Origin: Bremerella sp. JC817
GTDB taxonomy: Bacteria > Planctomycetota > Planctomycetia > Pirellulales > Pirellulaceae
Assembly (NCBI RefSeq): GCF_040718835.1
Contig: NZ_JBFEFG010000241.1
Span: forward strand, 62,001 to 126,000
DNA: 64,000 nucleotides
Reading direction: 5' to 3'
The notes beneath the pieces are model-generated. The model was not told the origin of the DNA and ran no database searches. It saw nothing but the letters and a program-made list of their open reading frames with translations. This document shows, in pieces, positions 40,931 through 49,119 of this stretch; the stretch's first letter is position 1; each line of letters starts with the position of its first letter. The position numbers and the translations under genes are program-made.

Positions 40931-41677
40931 TTACAACTTCGGGTTGATCAGCGTGCCGACCTGTTCGCCTCGGACAGCCTTCTGGATATTGCCGTCGGTC
41001 TTGAAATTAAAGACCAGGATCGGCATGCCATGCTCACGGCATTGGCTGATCGCGGTACCATCCATCACGCGGAGGTTCTCGCTGACGACCTGGTCGAAAC
41101 CGAGCGTACGATAGAAAACGGCGTGCGGGTTCTTTTCTGGGTCGTCGCTGTAAACGCCATCGACACGGGTTGCCTTCATCAAGATGTCGGCTTCCAGTTC
41201 CAAAGCTCGCTGAGCGGCCGCAGTATCGGTGGTGACAAACGGACTGCCGGTTCCGGCGGCCAGAATCACAATGCGACCTTTCTCCAAATGACGAGCTGCC
41301 TTGCGGCGGATGTATGGTTCGGCCACGCCATGCATATGAATCGCCGTCATCAGACGCGTTTGCATATCGAGGCTTTCCAAAGCATCTTGCAGCGCCAGAC
41401 CATTGATCACCGTCGCCAGCATTCCCATGTAGTGAGCAGTCGCTTCCTGGATGGAAGCACTTTCATTTTTGAACTGACCACCACGGAGAATGTTTCCACC
41501 GCCGATCACCACAGCGATCTGGCAGCCCAGTTCCGATGCCTGGCGAATCTGGCGCGAAATGCTGACCACTTCGTCCATGGCAATCCCCCGTTCGCCTGCT
41601 CTCGAGAAGCTTTCGCCCGAGAGTTTCAGAATGATGCGTTTGTATTTGGGAGAAGCATTTTCAGGCGTATCGGACAT
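40931..41677 (-). CDS. pyrH: UMP kinase
   Basis: PyrH phosphorylates UMP to UDP. The 248 residues fit bacterial UMP kinases (amino acid kinase fold): '[12 protein letters not shown]', '[10 protein letters not shown]', '[31 protein letters not shown]' and '[17 protein letters not shown]'. The start is the ATG at 41677, with a candidate promoter at 41728-41756. The terminator between tsf and pyrH implies independent transcription. Confidence 0.97.
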   Translation of the reverse strand: MSDTPENASPKYKRIILKLSGESFSRAGERGIAMDEVVSISRQIRQASELGCQIAVVIGGGNILRGGQFKNESASIQEATAHYMGMLATVINGLALQDALESLDMQTRLMTAIHMHGVAEPYIRRKAARHLEKGRIVILAAGTGSPFVTTDTAAAQRALELEADILMKATRVDGVYSDDPEKNPHAVFYRTLGFDQVVSENLRVMDGTAISQCREHGMPILVFNFKTDGNIQKAVRGEQVGTLINPKL

Positions 41678-41727
41678 TGTTGGGCCGTTCTCAGGGGCTA
41701 TGGTGTCAAAGTTGACGCAGTGGGCAG

Positions 41728-41756
41728 ATTTTAACCGAGATCGCTTGCCCTGTGCA
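41728..41756 (-). promoter_or_regulatory. Promoter of pyrH
   Basis: On the minus strand TGCACA (41751-41756) and TAAAAT (41728-41733) are 17 bases apart, about 50 bases upstream of the pyrH ATG and just past the tsf terminator. Confidence 0.55.
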
Positions 41757-41772
41757 GGAGAACGATGCGCAT

Positions 41773-41809
41773 AAAAAAATCCCTCGGGCAATGAACCCGA
41801 GGGATTTTT
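41773..41809 (-). terminator. Terminator after tsf
   Basis: ATCCCTCGGG pairs perfectly with CCCGAGGGAT over a seven-base loop, followed on the minus strand by seven T. Confidence 0.92.
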
Positions 41810-41841
41810 CAGTTTTGATCGATTGGCATCCGCCGGAAGGA

Positions 41842-42705
41842 CTAGCCTTCAGCACCTTCTTCAGCGGCTGGAGCGTCGTCGCCGATCACCCAGTGCGTGA
41901 AGTTCTTGATGGTGACGCCGTTGTCTTTGGCGTACTGAGCGACGGTCTGCTTTGGTTCTTTAACAAACGGCTGTTCCAGCAGAGCTACCTGGGCGTAGTA
42001 GTTACGCAGACGACCTTCCACCATCTTGTCGATGATGTTTTCAGGCTTGCTCGAATCTTCGTTCATCGCAGCAGCCTTCAGGATCGCACGTTCCTTTTCG
42101 ACCAGAGCAGGATCGATGTCGTCCTTGCTCAGCACCGATGGGCTCATGGCGGCCACGTGCATGGCAACGTCACGAACAGCAGCGGCGTTGTCGCCTTCGA
42201 CTTCCACCAGAACACCGCTGACGGTGCTCGAGTTGTGGCTATAACCACCGGTCGAACCTTCAACGCGGATCATACGACCTACGTTAAAGACTTCGCGAAT
42301 ACGGTTGAACATGTCGTCCTTGAGGTCACCCAGGGTGCTACCTGCTTTGACGTTGGACGGCTGAGCCAACAGTTCTTCGGCGGTGGTGATGCTTGGGTTT
42401 TCAGCCAGCACCTTGGCTAGGTCGTCAGCCAAAGAGATGAACTCTTCCAGTTGGGTAACTGGAGCGCTTTCGCACTTGAATTCAACCATGGCACCCTTTT
42501 CGCCATCGGTGTAAATGCCGACGCGGCCGAATTCAGTGGTGCGATCGGTACGGTTCAATTGCTTGACCTTACCGTTTTCACGCAGCCACAGGATTGCCTT
42601 TTCTTCGTCGCCATTCGACTCGGTCAGGGCCTTTTTGCATTCCATCATAGGAAGGCCGGTCTTTTCGCGAAGTGCCATGACCGCACCGGCGGTGATTGCC
42701 GTCAT
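41842..42705 (-). CDS. tsf: Translation elongation factor Ts
   Basis: EF-Ts recharges EF-Tu with GTP. The 287 residues contain the N-terminal UBA-like domain ('[19 protein letters not shown]'), the '[22 protein letters not shown]' core and the '[27 protein letters not shown]' segment. It follows rpsB by 169 bases, with a perfect 10-bp hairpin between them. The C-terminal tail is acidic. Confidence 0.98.
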   Translation of the reverse strand: MTAITAGAVMALREKTGLPMMECKKALTESNGDEEKAILWLRENGKVKQLNRTDRTTEFGRVGIYTDGEKGAMVEFKCESAPVTQLEEFISLADDLAKVLAENPSITTAEELLAQPSNVKAGSTLGDLKDDMFNRIREVFNVGRMIRVEGSTGGYSHNSSTVSGVLVEVEGDNAAAVRDVAMHVAAMSPSVLSKDDIDPALVEKERAILKAAAMNEDSSKPENIIDKMVEGRLRNYYAQVALLEQPFVKEPKQTVAQYAKDNGVTIKNFTHWVIGDDAPAAEEGAEG

Positions 42706-42814
42706 CGTCTTATCTCCAATGCTCGAATTTGGTCGCTCTAAGAATTTGGGGAGCTCTACGTGGAAAATTCTACCGCTGCGGGATTCCCTCGGCGAAGGCC
42801 GATTCGGTTAACAT

Positions 42815-42840
42815 TTGAAGGAGATTGATTTCTCCTTCAA
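42815..42840 (-). promoter_or_regulatory. Hairpin in the rpsB-tsf intercistronic space
   Basis: TTGAAGGAGA and TCTCCTTCAA form a perfect 10-bp stem with a six-base loop. No T run follows it on the minus strand, so it is more likely a processing or stabilising structure, or an attenuator, than a terminator. Confidence 0.55.
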
Positions 42841-42874
42841 GGTTCACCGGGGACCCCTCTGCTGGTAACAAAGC

Positions 42875-43594
42875 TTACTTGGCAGCTTGTTCCGTCTGCT
42901 GAGCAGCGTGATGCTTGCCGTCGATGGCAGCGTCGGCCATCAGCTTCAGGAACATTTCGATCGAACGGATACCGTCGTCGTTGCCTGGGATTGGCAGGTC
43001 GACCTGATCCGGATCGCAGTCGGTATCGGTCAAAGCCACCGTCGTGATTCCCAGCGACTGGGCTTCCTTGATGGCGTTCTTTTCTTTCTTCGGGTCGACG
43101 ATCACCAGGGCTTCTGGCAAACGGTTCATCGTACGCAGACCGTTCAGGTTGCGGTACATCTTGCGGTACTCACGCTGCAGCGACGACTGCATCTTCTTCG
43201 AGTACTTGGCGAGTTCATCGCCTTCGATGATTCGTTCCAGCTCTTCCAGACGGCTCAAGCGGCTACGAATGGTGCGGAAGTTGGTCAGCGTACCACCGAG
43301 CCAACGTTCGTTGATGAACGGCATGCCGCAACGTTCGGCTTCACGTTCGATGGCAGCACCAGCTTGACGCTTGGTACCGACGAACAGAATGAGGCTACCA
43401 CCTTCAGAGACCTGGGCCAGATACTTCTTGGCACGCAGGAGACCACGAATCGTTTCGCGGACGTCGATGATGTGGATTTGGTTCTTCTTCGCGTAGATGT
43501 ACGGAGCCATCTTCGGATTCCACCGGCTGGTGCGGTGACCGAAGTGAATGCCGCATTCGACGAGTTCCTGAACGAACTGTTGTCCGCTGGACAT
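42875..43594 (-). CDS. rpsB: Ribosomal protein uS2
   Basis: This is a 239-residue small-subunit protein with the family's '[35 protein letters not shown]' and 'FVGTKRQAG...[17 protein letters not shown]' segments and '[22 protein letters not shown]'. It is full length. It is the first gene of the rpsB-tsf unit, with a leader of about 250 bases that could carry autoregulation by S2. Confidence 0.98.
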   Translation of the reverse strand: MSSGQQFVQELVECGIHFGHRTSRWNPKMAPYIYAKKNQIHIIDVRETIRGLLRAKKYLAQVSEGGSLILFVGTKRQAGAAIEREAERCGMPFINERWLGGTLTNFRTIRSRLSRLEELERIIEGDELAKYSKKMQSSLQREYRKMYRNLNGLRTMNRLPEALVIVDPKKEKNAIKEAQSLGITTVALTDTDCDPDQVDLPIPGNDDGIRSIEMFLKLMADAAIDGKHHAAQQTEQAAK

Positions 43595-43896
43595 GGCGCA
43601 AATTCCTTTCTTTCAATGGGTTGCCACTGATCGAACGTCCCAGGCTCTTATGCTGGCGCCATACCAGCCAAGTGGAAGCGATACCTATGCCGCGACCTAT
43701 CGTGAGCCCGAAAACCTCACTTCCCACACAGTTTTCGGCGATCTGGTCGTAGCTGGACGGTCGAACCATGGCTGGTTTCCGTTAAGGAAACCGTCCCGGT
43801 TCTTAGTCGTTCCCCTACTAGACTCCTGCAGGGGAAATGGAAGCTGATGAAGGTACCAGCAACCACCGAAATCGTCAATAACCCCCCAGCGGAAGG
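43595..43896. other. rpsB leader region
   Basis: This is a leader without a gene. It contains the promoter at 43850-43878, a 7-bp hairpin GGTTTCC/GGAAACC and a CCCC...GGGG pairing nearby. The length is unusual for a ribosomal protein gene and suggests regulation in the mRNA leader. Confidence 0.45.
43850..43878 (-). promoter_or_regulatory. Candidate promoter of rpsB-tsf
   Basis: On the minus strand TTGACG (43873-43878) is followed after 17 bases by TACCTT (43850-43855). The -35 element is good and the -10 is poor. Confidence 0.45.
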
Positions 43897-44238
43897 CTAA
43901 ATCAACGCTTCGAGCTCTTCCAGGTGACGCTGGCACTTGGGACAGCGGTCGAGATGGGCTTCCAACGAAGTCCGGGCCTGCTGGTCGGTGAGCGTGCCAT
44001 CGATATAGCTCGGCATTAATTCTACCGCTGCAATGCAGGTCAGATTCTGGCAGTCTTTTTGTCCCTGTCCCAACGTCAGGACAAACAAGCCACCACCCGC
44101 TACGGCCGCGGCAGCCCCACCCCCAGCTATCAGAAATCGCCGGCGAGAAAGCGTCTGGGCGTCGCGTGCCTGGAGCGACTGCTGAAGCTTCGACAGCTCT
44201 CCAGCAGGGCATTTAATCCAAGGCTCGCGTTCAGACAT
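43897..44238 (-). CDS. Membrane protein with C-terminal anti-sigma-like zinc finger
   Basis: This 113-residue protein has a polar N-terminus, a twin-arginine-like 'LSRRRFLIAGGG' (residues 30-41) and one hydrophobic segment (about 36-57). The C-terminal zf-HC2-like motif includes H95, C99 and C102 ('EAHLDRCPKCQRHLEEL') and additional cysteines C63 and C68. In classical anti-sigma factors the zinc finger is cytoplasmic and N-terminal; here it follows the membrane segment, so it may lie outside. It could be a periplasmic metal or redox sensor. The start is the ATG at 44238; the longer frame to 44394 overlaps the Crp gene. Confidence 0.72.
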   Translation of the reverse strand: MSEREPWIKCPAGELSKLQQSLQARDAQTLSRRRFLIAGGGAAAAVAGGGLFVLTLGQGQKDCQNLTCIAAVELMPSYIDGTLTDQQARTSLEAHLDRCPKCQRHLEELEALI

Positions 44239-44308
44239 GGCAATTGCTTTCGAGATACCCTCCGCAAGGTGGCCTCCTTTTATATGGCAACCATCCGGAA
44301 GATCCGTC

Positions 44309-45070
44309 TTAGGCTCCGAAGGAATGTCGCAAATAGACAGTCGGAGGCGTGTTCCGCTGCACGTTCGAATCGAGACGAATCGGTTCGATCCCAATCTGAT
44401 GGGCCAGACGGTCCGGGGCTTTCAGAATCACCTTCCGGCGTCCCAGTTCAATCAACCCTTCGGTTTGCATCGCCCCCAGGACGACGGTGACTGTTTCGCG
44501 GGTACTTCCTACGATACTCGCCAGATCCTGGTGCGAAAGCCGAATCGACAATTCGATTCCCTTCTGCGTTTCTCGACCATACTGCTCGGCCAGTTCCAGC
44601 AGTAGATGACTCAGCCGCTCGCGATTCGAGAGATACAGTAGGTTCTTCACCCGACGTTCGATGCGTCGACGGCGAAAGCCAATGACCTTGGTGACCCCCA
44701 GGCAAAGATCGGCGTGCTCTTCCATCAGACGCCGCATTGCGTCGCCTGGGATGGCGATGACGCGTGATTCTTCGACCGCTTCGGCATATTCGTCGCGGCT
44801 GCCGACATCCAAGATCGCAAGCTCGCCGAAAATTTCGCCTGGTTCGATGAACGCCAGGATCGACTGCTTACCGTCGCCGGTCAGGTGACAGATTTTGACG
44901 CGACCGCTGGCAAGCACCAGCACCGAGTCTGCTTGATCGGCCGGCAAATAGACCGGACTTCCTTTGGCGATGGTCTTGGATCGGCTCGCAGTCTCGAGCC
45001 TTTGAATCTGATCGGTCGTGCAAGTCTCGAAGAGACGGCATGCTTTGAGGTACCAGATGTGTCCCGCCAT
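44309..45070 (-). CDS. Crp/Fnr family transcriptional regulator
   Basis: This 253-residue regulator has a cyclic-nucleotide-binding-like domain (about 10-125, 'LPADQADSVLVLASGRVKIC', 'GEIFGELAILDVGSRDEYAEA'). A C-terminal winged helix follows ('LSHQDLASIVGSTRETVTVVLGAMQTEGLIEL'). N-terminal Cys9 and Cys15 are present but do not form an Fnr iron-sulfur pattern, and ligand residues cannot be confirmed. The ATG at 45070 follows a GGAAAA site. It lies immediately upstream of the zinc-finger gene and may regulate it. Confidence 0.92.
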   Translation of the reverse strand: MAGHIWYLKACRLFETCTTDQIQRLETASRSKTIAKGSPVYLPADQADSVLVLASGRVKICHLTGDGKQSILAFIEPGEIFGELAILDVGSRDEYAEAVEESRVIAIPGDAMRRLMEEHADLCLGVTKVIGFRRRRIERRVKNLLYLSNRERLSHLLLELAEQYGRETQKGIELSIRLSHQDLASIVGSTRETVTVVLGAMQTEGLIELGRRKVILKAPDRLAHQIGIEPIRLDSNVQRNTPPTVYLRHSFGA

Positions 45071-45264
45071 AGGTTTTCCTCTTGAGGGCGACAAGCTACC
45101 TCGCCATCGGCGAGGCAATCGTGGTTGGGTTGGTTCCCATTGGGATGCCGTCACCACTGAGATGTTACGCTGGAAGTCGCCTTCCGAACGTTAGCCATCC
45201 AACACTCGCAAGATAAAATCCCCTTAGCAGAAAGGTATCTCGGCCCATGGGGGATGAACCGCGC

Positions 45265-45296
45265 ATAAAAAAAGCACGCCATTTTCAGACGTGCTT
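45265..45296 (-). terminator. Terminator downstream of tRNA-Gln
   Basis: AAGCACG pairs with CGTGCTT, followed on the minus strand by seven T. Confidence 0.85.
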
Positions 45297-45298
45297 AG

Positions 45299-45369
45299 CT
45301 ACCCCCCGAGGATTTGAACCTCGACTGACAGAGCCAAAATCTGTAGTGCTACCATTACACTAGGGGGTA
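45299..45369 (-). tRNA. tRNA-Gln (UUG anticodon)
   Basis: The minus strand folds into a cloverleaf: acceptor TACCCCC with GGGGGTA, D arm with the 'AATGGTA' loop, anticodon stem ACAGA/TCTGT enclosing TTTTGGC (anticodon TTG), and T arm CGAGG/CCTCG around TTCAAAT. The discriminator base is G. CCA is not encoded and must be added after transcription. A T-run terminator follows directly. Confidence 0.95.
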
Positions 45370-45457
45370 ATTCCCGTTTCAGGGACTATAGATAGTACCG
45401 GAAAACCTTTCGTTTCGACAAGAGGACCCCACAACAAAGATTCGGTTCAGGGGCAAA

Positions 45458-46123
45458 CTAGCTATTCATCCGCGAAGTCATCGCGAATGACAACTGCTCC
45501 ATCTCGATCGCCAGGTCGACTCCGATTACCGTCACCTCGTCCGGCAAGCGAAGGGTGACCGCGGCAAAGTTCAAAAACCCTCGAATCCCCGCAGCCACGA
45601 GCCGTTCTGCGACTTCTTGAGCTGCCGCAGCAGGCACGGCGAGAATCGCCAGTTGAATCGATTTCTCTTCAACGATCTTGTCGACGTTCTCGAGACTGTA
45701 AACCGGAATTCCTTCAATTTCCGATCCAACAATTTTTGGGTCGAGATCGAAGGCGGCCACGGTATTGAAACCCTGGTTGGAAAATCCGCGATACCCCAGC
45801 AGTGCGCGACCGAGGTTACCGACTCCCACCAGGGCCACCGGCCAGCGTTGATCGGTCCCCATGATTTGCCGAATGGTCGCAATCAACTCGGAGCAGCGAT
45901 ACCCCACCCCGGGATAGCCAAACTGGCCGAAGTTCGCCAGGTCTTTCCGAACCTGGGCATCGGAAAAGCCCAGCATCTCGCCCAGCTTGGTACTGCTGGT
46001 GGTCTCGATTCCATTGCGTTCCAGCCGCGATAGTTCGCGAAGATAGAGACTCAGACGACTGACTACAGCCTTAGAGACGCGCTGATCGCTGGAAGACTTC
46101 TTATTGTCTTTGCTCTTCGCCAT
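45458..46123 (-). CDS. rex: Redox-sensing transcriptional repressor Rex
   Basis: Rex represses fermentative and respiratory genes until NADH rises. The 221 residues have the N-terminal winged helix ('VSRLSLYLRELSRLERNGIETTSSTKLGEMLGFSDAQVRKDLANFG') and a Rossmann domain ('VALVGVGNLGRALLGYRGF', 'AAFDLDPKIVGSEIEG'). Both nucleotide-binding and DNA-contact segments are intact. It is probably a single-gene unit; I found no convincing Rex operator nearby. Confidence 0.97.
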   Translation of the reverse strand: MAKSKDNKKSSSDQRVSKAVVSRLSLYLRELSRLERNGIETTSSTKLGEMLGFSDAQVRKDLANFGQFGYPGVGYRCSELIATIRQIMGTDQRWPVALVGVGNLGRALLGYRGFSNQGFNTVAAFDLDPKIVGSEIEGIPVYSLENVDKIVEEKSIQLAILAVPAAAAQEVAERLVAAGIRGFLNFAAVTLRLPDEVTVIGVDLAIEMEQLSFAMTSRMNS

Positions 46124-46260
46124 GACGTGCGTGATCGCAGTGACGCGGAAGCGCCCTAGGTTGTTTCTCGGATCGGTGAATATCAGGGTATTTCAACTCT
46201 ACTCTCTGGGCTAACTGCCCAACAAGGGTGGTTACGGATCCTGGGGACCAACAAGAAACA

Positions 46261-46296
46261 ACAAAAGCCTGACTGAGGATGCAGTCAGGCTTTTGT
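46261..46296 (-). terminator. Terminator of the pseudopilin gene
   Basis: ACAAAAGCCTGACTG pairs perfectly with CAGTCAGGCTTTTGT, a 15-bp stem with a six-base loop. A T-rich stretch follows on the minus strand. Confidence 0.85.
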
Positions 46297-46325
46297 GAAA
46301 TCTTTTCGAGTTCTCGCCGGGGCGA

Positions 46326-46751
46326 TTATTCGTTGAGCAGGTCCGCATCGTTGACCCAGATTTCACCAGTCGTGCTGTCGTACAACCAGCCGGCCCCTTC
46401 AACGACTGCCGAAGGTGCTCCGGTGGTCGAAGAAACAGTCGCACTGTTGGTGAAGTTGTTGACCGGGATCTTCGAAAGGTAAGGACCAAACGAACCGCCG
46501 GCGTTGCCATCGGCATCGGTGGCGATCGTCAGTTCGGTCAGCGCGGCCCCAGGGACCTTGCCATCGTGATGAGCTCGATAGAGTTGAATCTGCGAGCGAA
46601 GCGTGTGCAAGTTGAACAGCACGCTGCTCTTTTTGGCATCGGTGGTCGAGTCGGTGAATTGCGGGATGACCGTAGCTGCCAGAACGGCCAGGATCACCAC
46701 GACGATCAGCACTTCGATCAGCGTAAAACCATTTTTCTTTGAATGCGACAT
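46326..46751 (-). CDS. Type II secretion/type IV pilus-like pseudopilin
   Basis: This 141-residue protein has a short basic leader ending in Gly8, then the prepilin signature 'FTLIEVLIVVVILAVLAA'. Cleavage is expected before Phe9, with the conserved Glu13. The rest resembles the GspG major pseudopilin type: helix 'SSVLFNLHTLRSQIQLYRAHH', then 'GPYLSKIPVNNFTNS'. It is an orphan with no secretion or pilus genes around it, so its assembly machinery must be encoded elsewhere. The ATG at 46751 is chosen over a longer frame to 46802. Confidence 0.9.
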   Translation of the reverse strand: MSHSKKNGFTLIEVLIVVVILAVLAATVIPQFTDSTTDAKKSSVLFNLHTLRSQIQLYRAHHDGKVPGAALTELTIATDADGNAGGSFGPYLSKIPVNNFTNSATVSSTTGAPSAVVEGAGWLYDSTTGEIWVNDADLLNE

Positions 46752-47421
46752 GTCCCAAGACTCCAAGTCATAAATTACTGGCGGGCAAGCTCTGTTTCTC
46801 ACGGCTAGGCCAGTCAGGTTTTCTTCCGCGGGGGCAATATAAAGCTACGTCAAATGCAGCGGTTGTTGTTTCCATCTGAAGGTAGATACGTCACAGCGTG
46901 GCGCGGTCAAGAATATTTCGCCTAAATACCAGCCCCAATTTTTGGCTAAGGGGAAGCTGACATCACGGCAATGCCAGCAGTGCCTTCATGTCGGCCCAAC
47001 GACGGGCCAAATTCTCGCCAACACTCAGTTTTGACCGCATTTCTCGTGCAAGTGACGAAGGCCCTGCGATCGTTACAACGCGCCCAGCAAGTAGCACTAT
47101 GCTCAATTGGCGCATTCAAACTGATGCATGCACTCTGTGCATTCACCGCACTCTTCCCAGGATTTGAAAAACACCTATTTGTTCGATCTCAAGCAGACAT
47201 CCCAAATTGACGATACAGAAGGACATCTGGAAGCTGAATGGGCGACTTGGGCAGTCAATGACAGCCAGAAAAGACGTTCTGAGTAAGCAGTCCAGGTAAA
47301 CGGGCGATAGCAGGAGATATTGCACGATTCAATGTTTGAGGGCACAGGACACGGCAAGGATTTGCCCAAACCAGGCCAGGCCCTTAGTCGTACGGCGTTT
47401 TGTCATCGAAGGAGAAGGAAA
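46752..47421. other. Long divergent intergenic region
   Basis: These 670 bases separate the pseudopilin and YTV genes. No open frame has convincing composition, no terminator is visible, and no clear promoter pair is seen. A GGAGAAGG ribosome binding site precedes the YTV start. Confidence 0.45.
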
Positions 47422-48987
47422 ATGCGAGCTGTATTGGGATTGCCGATCCTAGCGGTCATGTTGGCTGCTTTTTCGGCGAACTCGGCTGAAGCCGCTTATG
47501 GCGGATTGTTCAGCTTCCGTAACGCTGGCTGTTGTGAGCCAGCAACTTACGAGTGCTGCAAAAAGCAGTGCTATACCGTTAACAAGACCTGCAAAGAGGT
47601 CGTCTACGAAAAGCAGGAACAAACCTGCTACAAGACTGTTTATGAAACGGTCTACGAAGACAAGACTGTGGATTGCGTGACCTACGAAACGGAAACGCGC
47701 TACAAAGATTGCACCTACACTGTGTGCAAGCCAGTTTGGGAAACCAAGACTCGCACGGTGAACTACACCACCTGCAAGCCAGTCTGGGAAACCCGCACCA
47801 AGGACATTTGCTACACCGTGTGCAAGCCTGTCTGGGAAACCAAGACCAAGGAAATCTGCTACACCGTGTGCAAGCCTGTCTGGGAAACCAAGACCAAGGA
47901 AATTTGCTACACCGTGTGCAAGCCAGTCTGGGAAACCAAGACCAAGGACATCTGCTACACCGTGTGCAAACCAGTCTGGGAAACCAAGACCAAGGAAATT
48001 TGCTACACCGTGTGCAAGCCAGTCTGGGAAACCAAGACCAAGGACATCTGCTACACCGTGTGCAAGCCAGTTCGTGAAACCAAGATGCGTGAAGTGTGCG
48101 AAACGGTCTGCAAGCCGGTTCACTACACCAAGACGGTCAAGGTTTGTGGCGGTCACTGGGAAACCAAGACCGAAACGATCCCTGGTCCAGTCGTGAAGAA
48201 GTGCATCCAGGAACCAGGTTGCTGGACTTGGGACCCTTGCTGCTGCAAGTGCGTCTACTGCCCAGGCGAAACCAAGGTTGTTGAAGTTCAGTGCCCACCA
48301 AAGACCTGCTGCAAAAAGGTCTGGGTTCCAGAAGTCACTGAAAAGACCATCGACTGCGTTCGCTACGAGCAGGAAGTGATCAAGAAGCAGGTTCCTTACG
48401 AAGTCTGCCGCATGGAAAAGGAACAACGCGTCAAGACTTGCACCTACAAGGTTTGCAAGATGGTTCCTGAACAGCGTACCAAGACTTGCACCTACAAGGT
48501 CTGCAAGATGGTTCCTGAGCAGCACACCAAGACTTGCACCTACAAGGTCTGCCACATGGTCAAGGAAAACAAGACCAAGACCTGCACCTACAAGGTTTGC
48601 AAGATGGTTCCTGAACAGCGCGTCAAGACTTGCACCTACAAGGTCTGCAAGATGGTGCCAGAACAGCGTACCAAGACTTGCACCTACAAGGTCTGCAAGA
48701 TGGTGAAGGAATGCCACACCAAGGAAGTTCCTTACAAGGTGTGCAAGATGGTCCAAGAGACCCACACCAAGCAGGTTCCTTACTGCGTCAAGAAGCCTGT
48801 CCACACCACGAAGACCGTCAAGGTTGCCAAGTGTGTGCCAAAGCAGGTTGCTTACACGGTGACCCGCTGCGTCCCTAAGGTTGTCTGCAAGACGGTTCCG
48901 GTCACGGTTTGCTGCCCGGTTCCTTGCTGCGACCCATGCTGCGGTGGCGAAGCTGCTCCCGCCAGCGATTGTGGCTGCGGTGCGTAA
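47422..48987 (+). CDS. Secreted cysteine-rich YTV-repeat envelope protein
   Basis: This 521-residue protein has a signal peptide ending near 'SANSAEAAYGG'. After about 75 Cys-rich residues comes an array of nine 16-residue units of the type 'YTVCKPVWETKTKEIC'. A Cys/Trp-rich spacer ('WTWDPCCCKCVYCPGE') follows, then a second array of nine units of the type 'YKVCKMVPEQRTKTCT' and a Cys-rich tail. YTV-repeat proteins are, as I recall, specific to Planctomycetota and linked to their proteinaceous cell wall; cysteines and basic residues suggest disulfide cross-linking. Codon use is uniform and biased, suggesting strong expression. The start follows GGAGAAGG; a strong terminator lies at 49053-49087. 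Confidence 0.9.
   Translation: MRAVLGLPILAVMLAAFSANSAEAAYGGLFSFRNAGCCEPATYECCKKQCYTVNKTCKEVVYEKQEQTCYKTVYETVYEDKTVDCVTYETETRYKDCTYTVCKPVWETKTRTVNYTTCKPVWETRTKDICYTVCKPVWETKTKEICYTVCKPVWETKTKEICYTVCKPVWETKTKDICYTVCKPVWETKTKEICYTVCKPVWETKTKDICYTVCKPVRETKMREVCETVCKPVHYTKTVKVCGGHWETKTETIPGPVVKKCIQEPGCWTWDPCCCKCVYCPGETKVVEVQCPPKTCCKKVWVPEVTEKTIDCVRYEQEVIKKQVPYEVCRMEKEQRVKTCTYKVCKMVPEQRTKTCTYKVCKMVPEQHTKTCTYKVCHMVKENKTKTCTYKVCKMVPEQRVKTCTYKVCKMVPEQRTKTCTYKVCKMVKECHTKEVPYKVCKMVQETHTKQVPYCVKKPVHTTKTVKVAKCVPKQVAYTVTRCVPKVVCKTVPVTVCCPVPCCDPCCGGEAAPASDCGCGA
47716..48147 (+). repeat. YTV repeat array A, nine 48-bp units
   Basis: Nine in-frame tandem units each encode 16 residues around Tyr-Thr-Val-Cys-Lys-Pro-Val-Trp-Glu-Thr-Lys. 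Units 3 to 7 are nearly identical; the first two and last two are diverged, as expected at array ends. The nucleotide near-identity of the central units points to recent duplication or conversion. Confidence 0.95.
48397..48828 (+). repeat. Repeat array B, nine 48-bp units
   Basis: Nine further in-frame units of 16 residues are built on Tyr-Lys-Val-Cys-Lys-Met-Val with a variable Glu-Gln/Glu-Cys centre and Lys-Thr-Cys-Thr. The length equals array A exactly (432 bp). The last three units are diverged, the final one returning to a Lys-Lys-Pro-Val-His form like the end of array A. Confidence 0.95.
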
Positions 48988-49052
48988 CGTTGCAAAACCG
49001 GCTCCTTTGACTCTCTGCCGGAGAGTCTGAGGTACTGGCCTGGTAGTTTGAG

Positions 49053-49087
49053 GCGGTTCGAGACTTCGGTCTCGAGCCGCTTTTTTT
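49053..49087 (+). terminator. Terminator of the YTV gene
   Basis: GCGGTTCGAGAC pairs with GTCTCGAGCCGC (one G-T pair) across a TTCG tetraloop, followed by seven T. Confidence 0.93.
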
Positions 49088-49119
49088 GTTTCTTGCCCCT
49101 CGCTGAAAGGCTTTCAAAA

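Noticed and set aside
46285..46312. Possible Rex operator half-site (TTGTGAAATC)
   Set aside because: The half-site is part of the terminator stem of the pseudopilin gene, and the second half of the dyad is missing.
47449..48804. Minus-strand frame of about 451 codons with periodic Leu/Gly/Ala repeats
   Set aside because: It is the mirror of the YTV repeats on the opposite strand and has no start context; the plus strand has the signal peptide, ribosome binding site and terminator.
47716..48828. CRISPR-like regular repeats
   Set aside because: The 48-bp units are contiguous, in frame and coding, with no unique spacers and no cas genes nearby.
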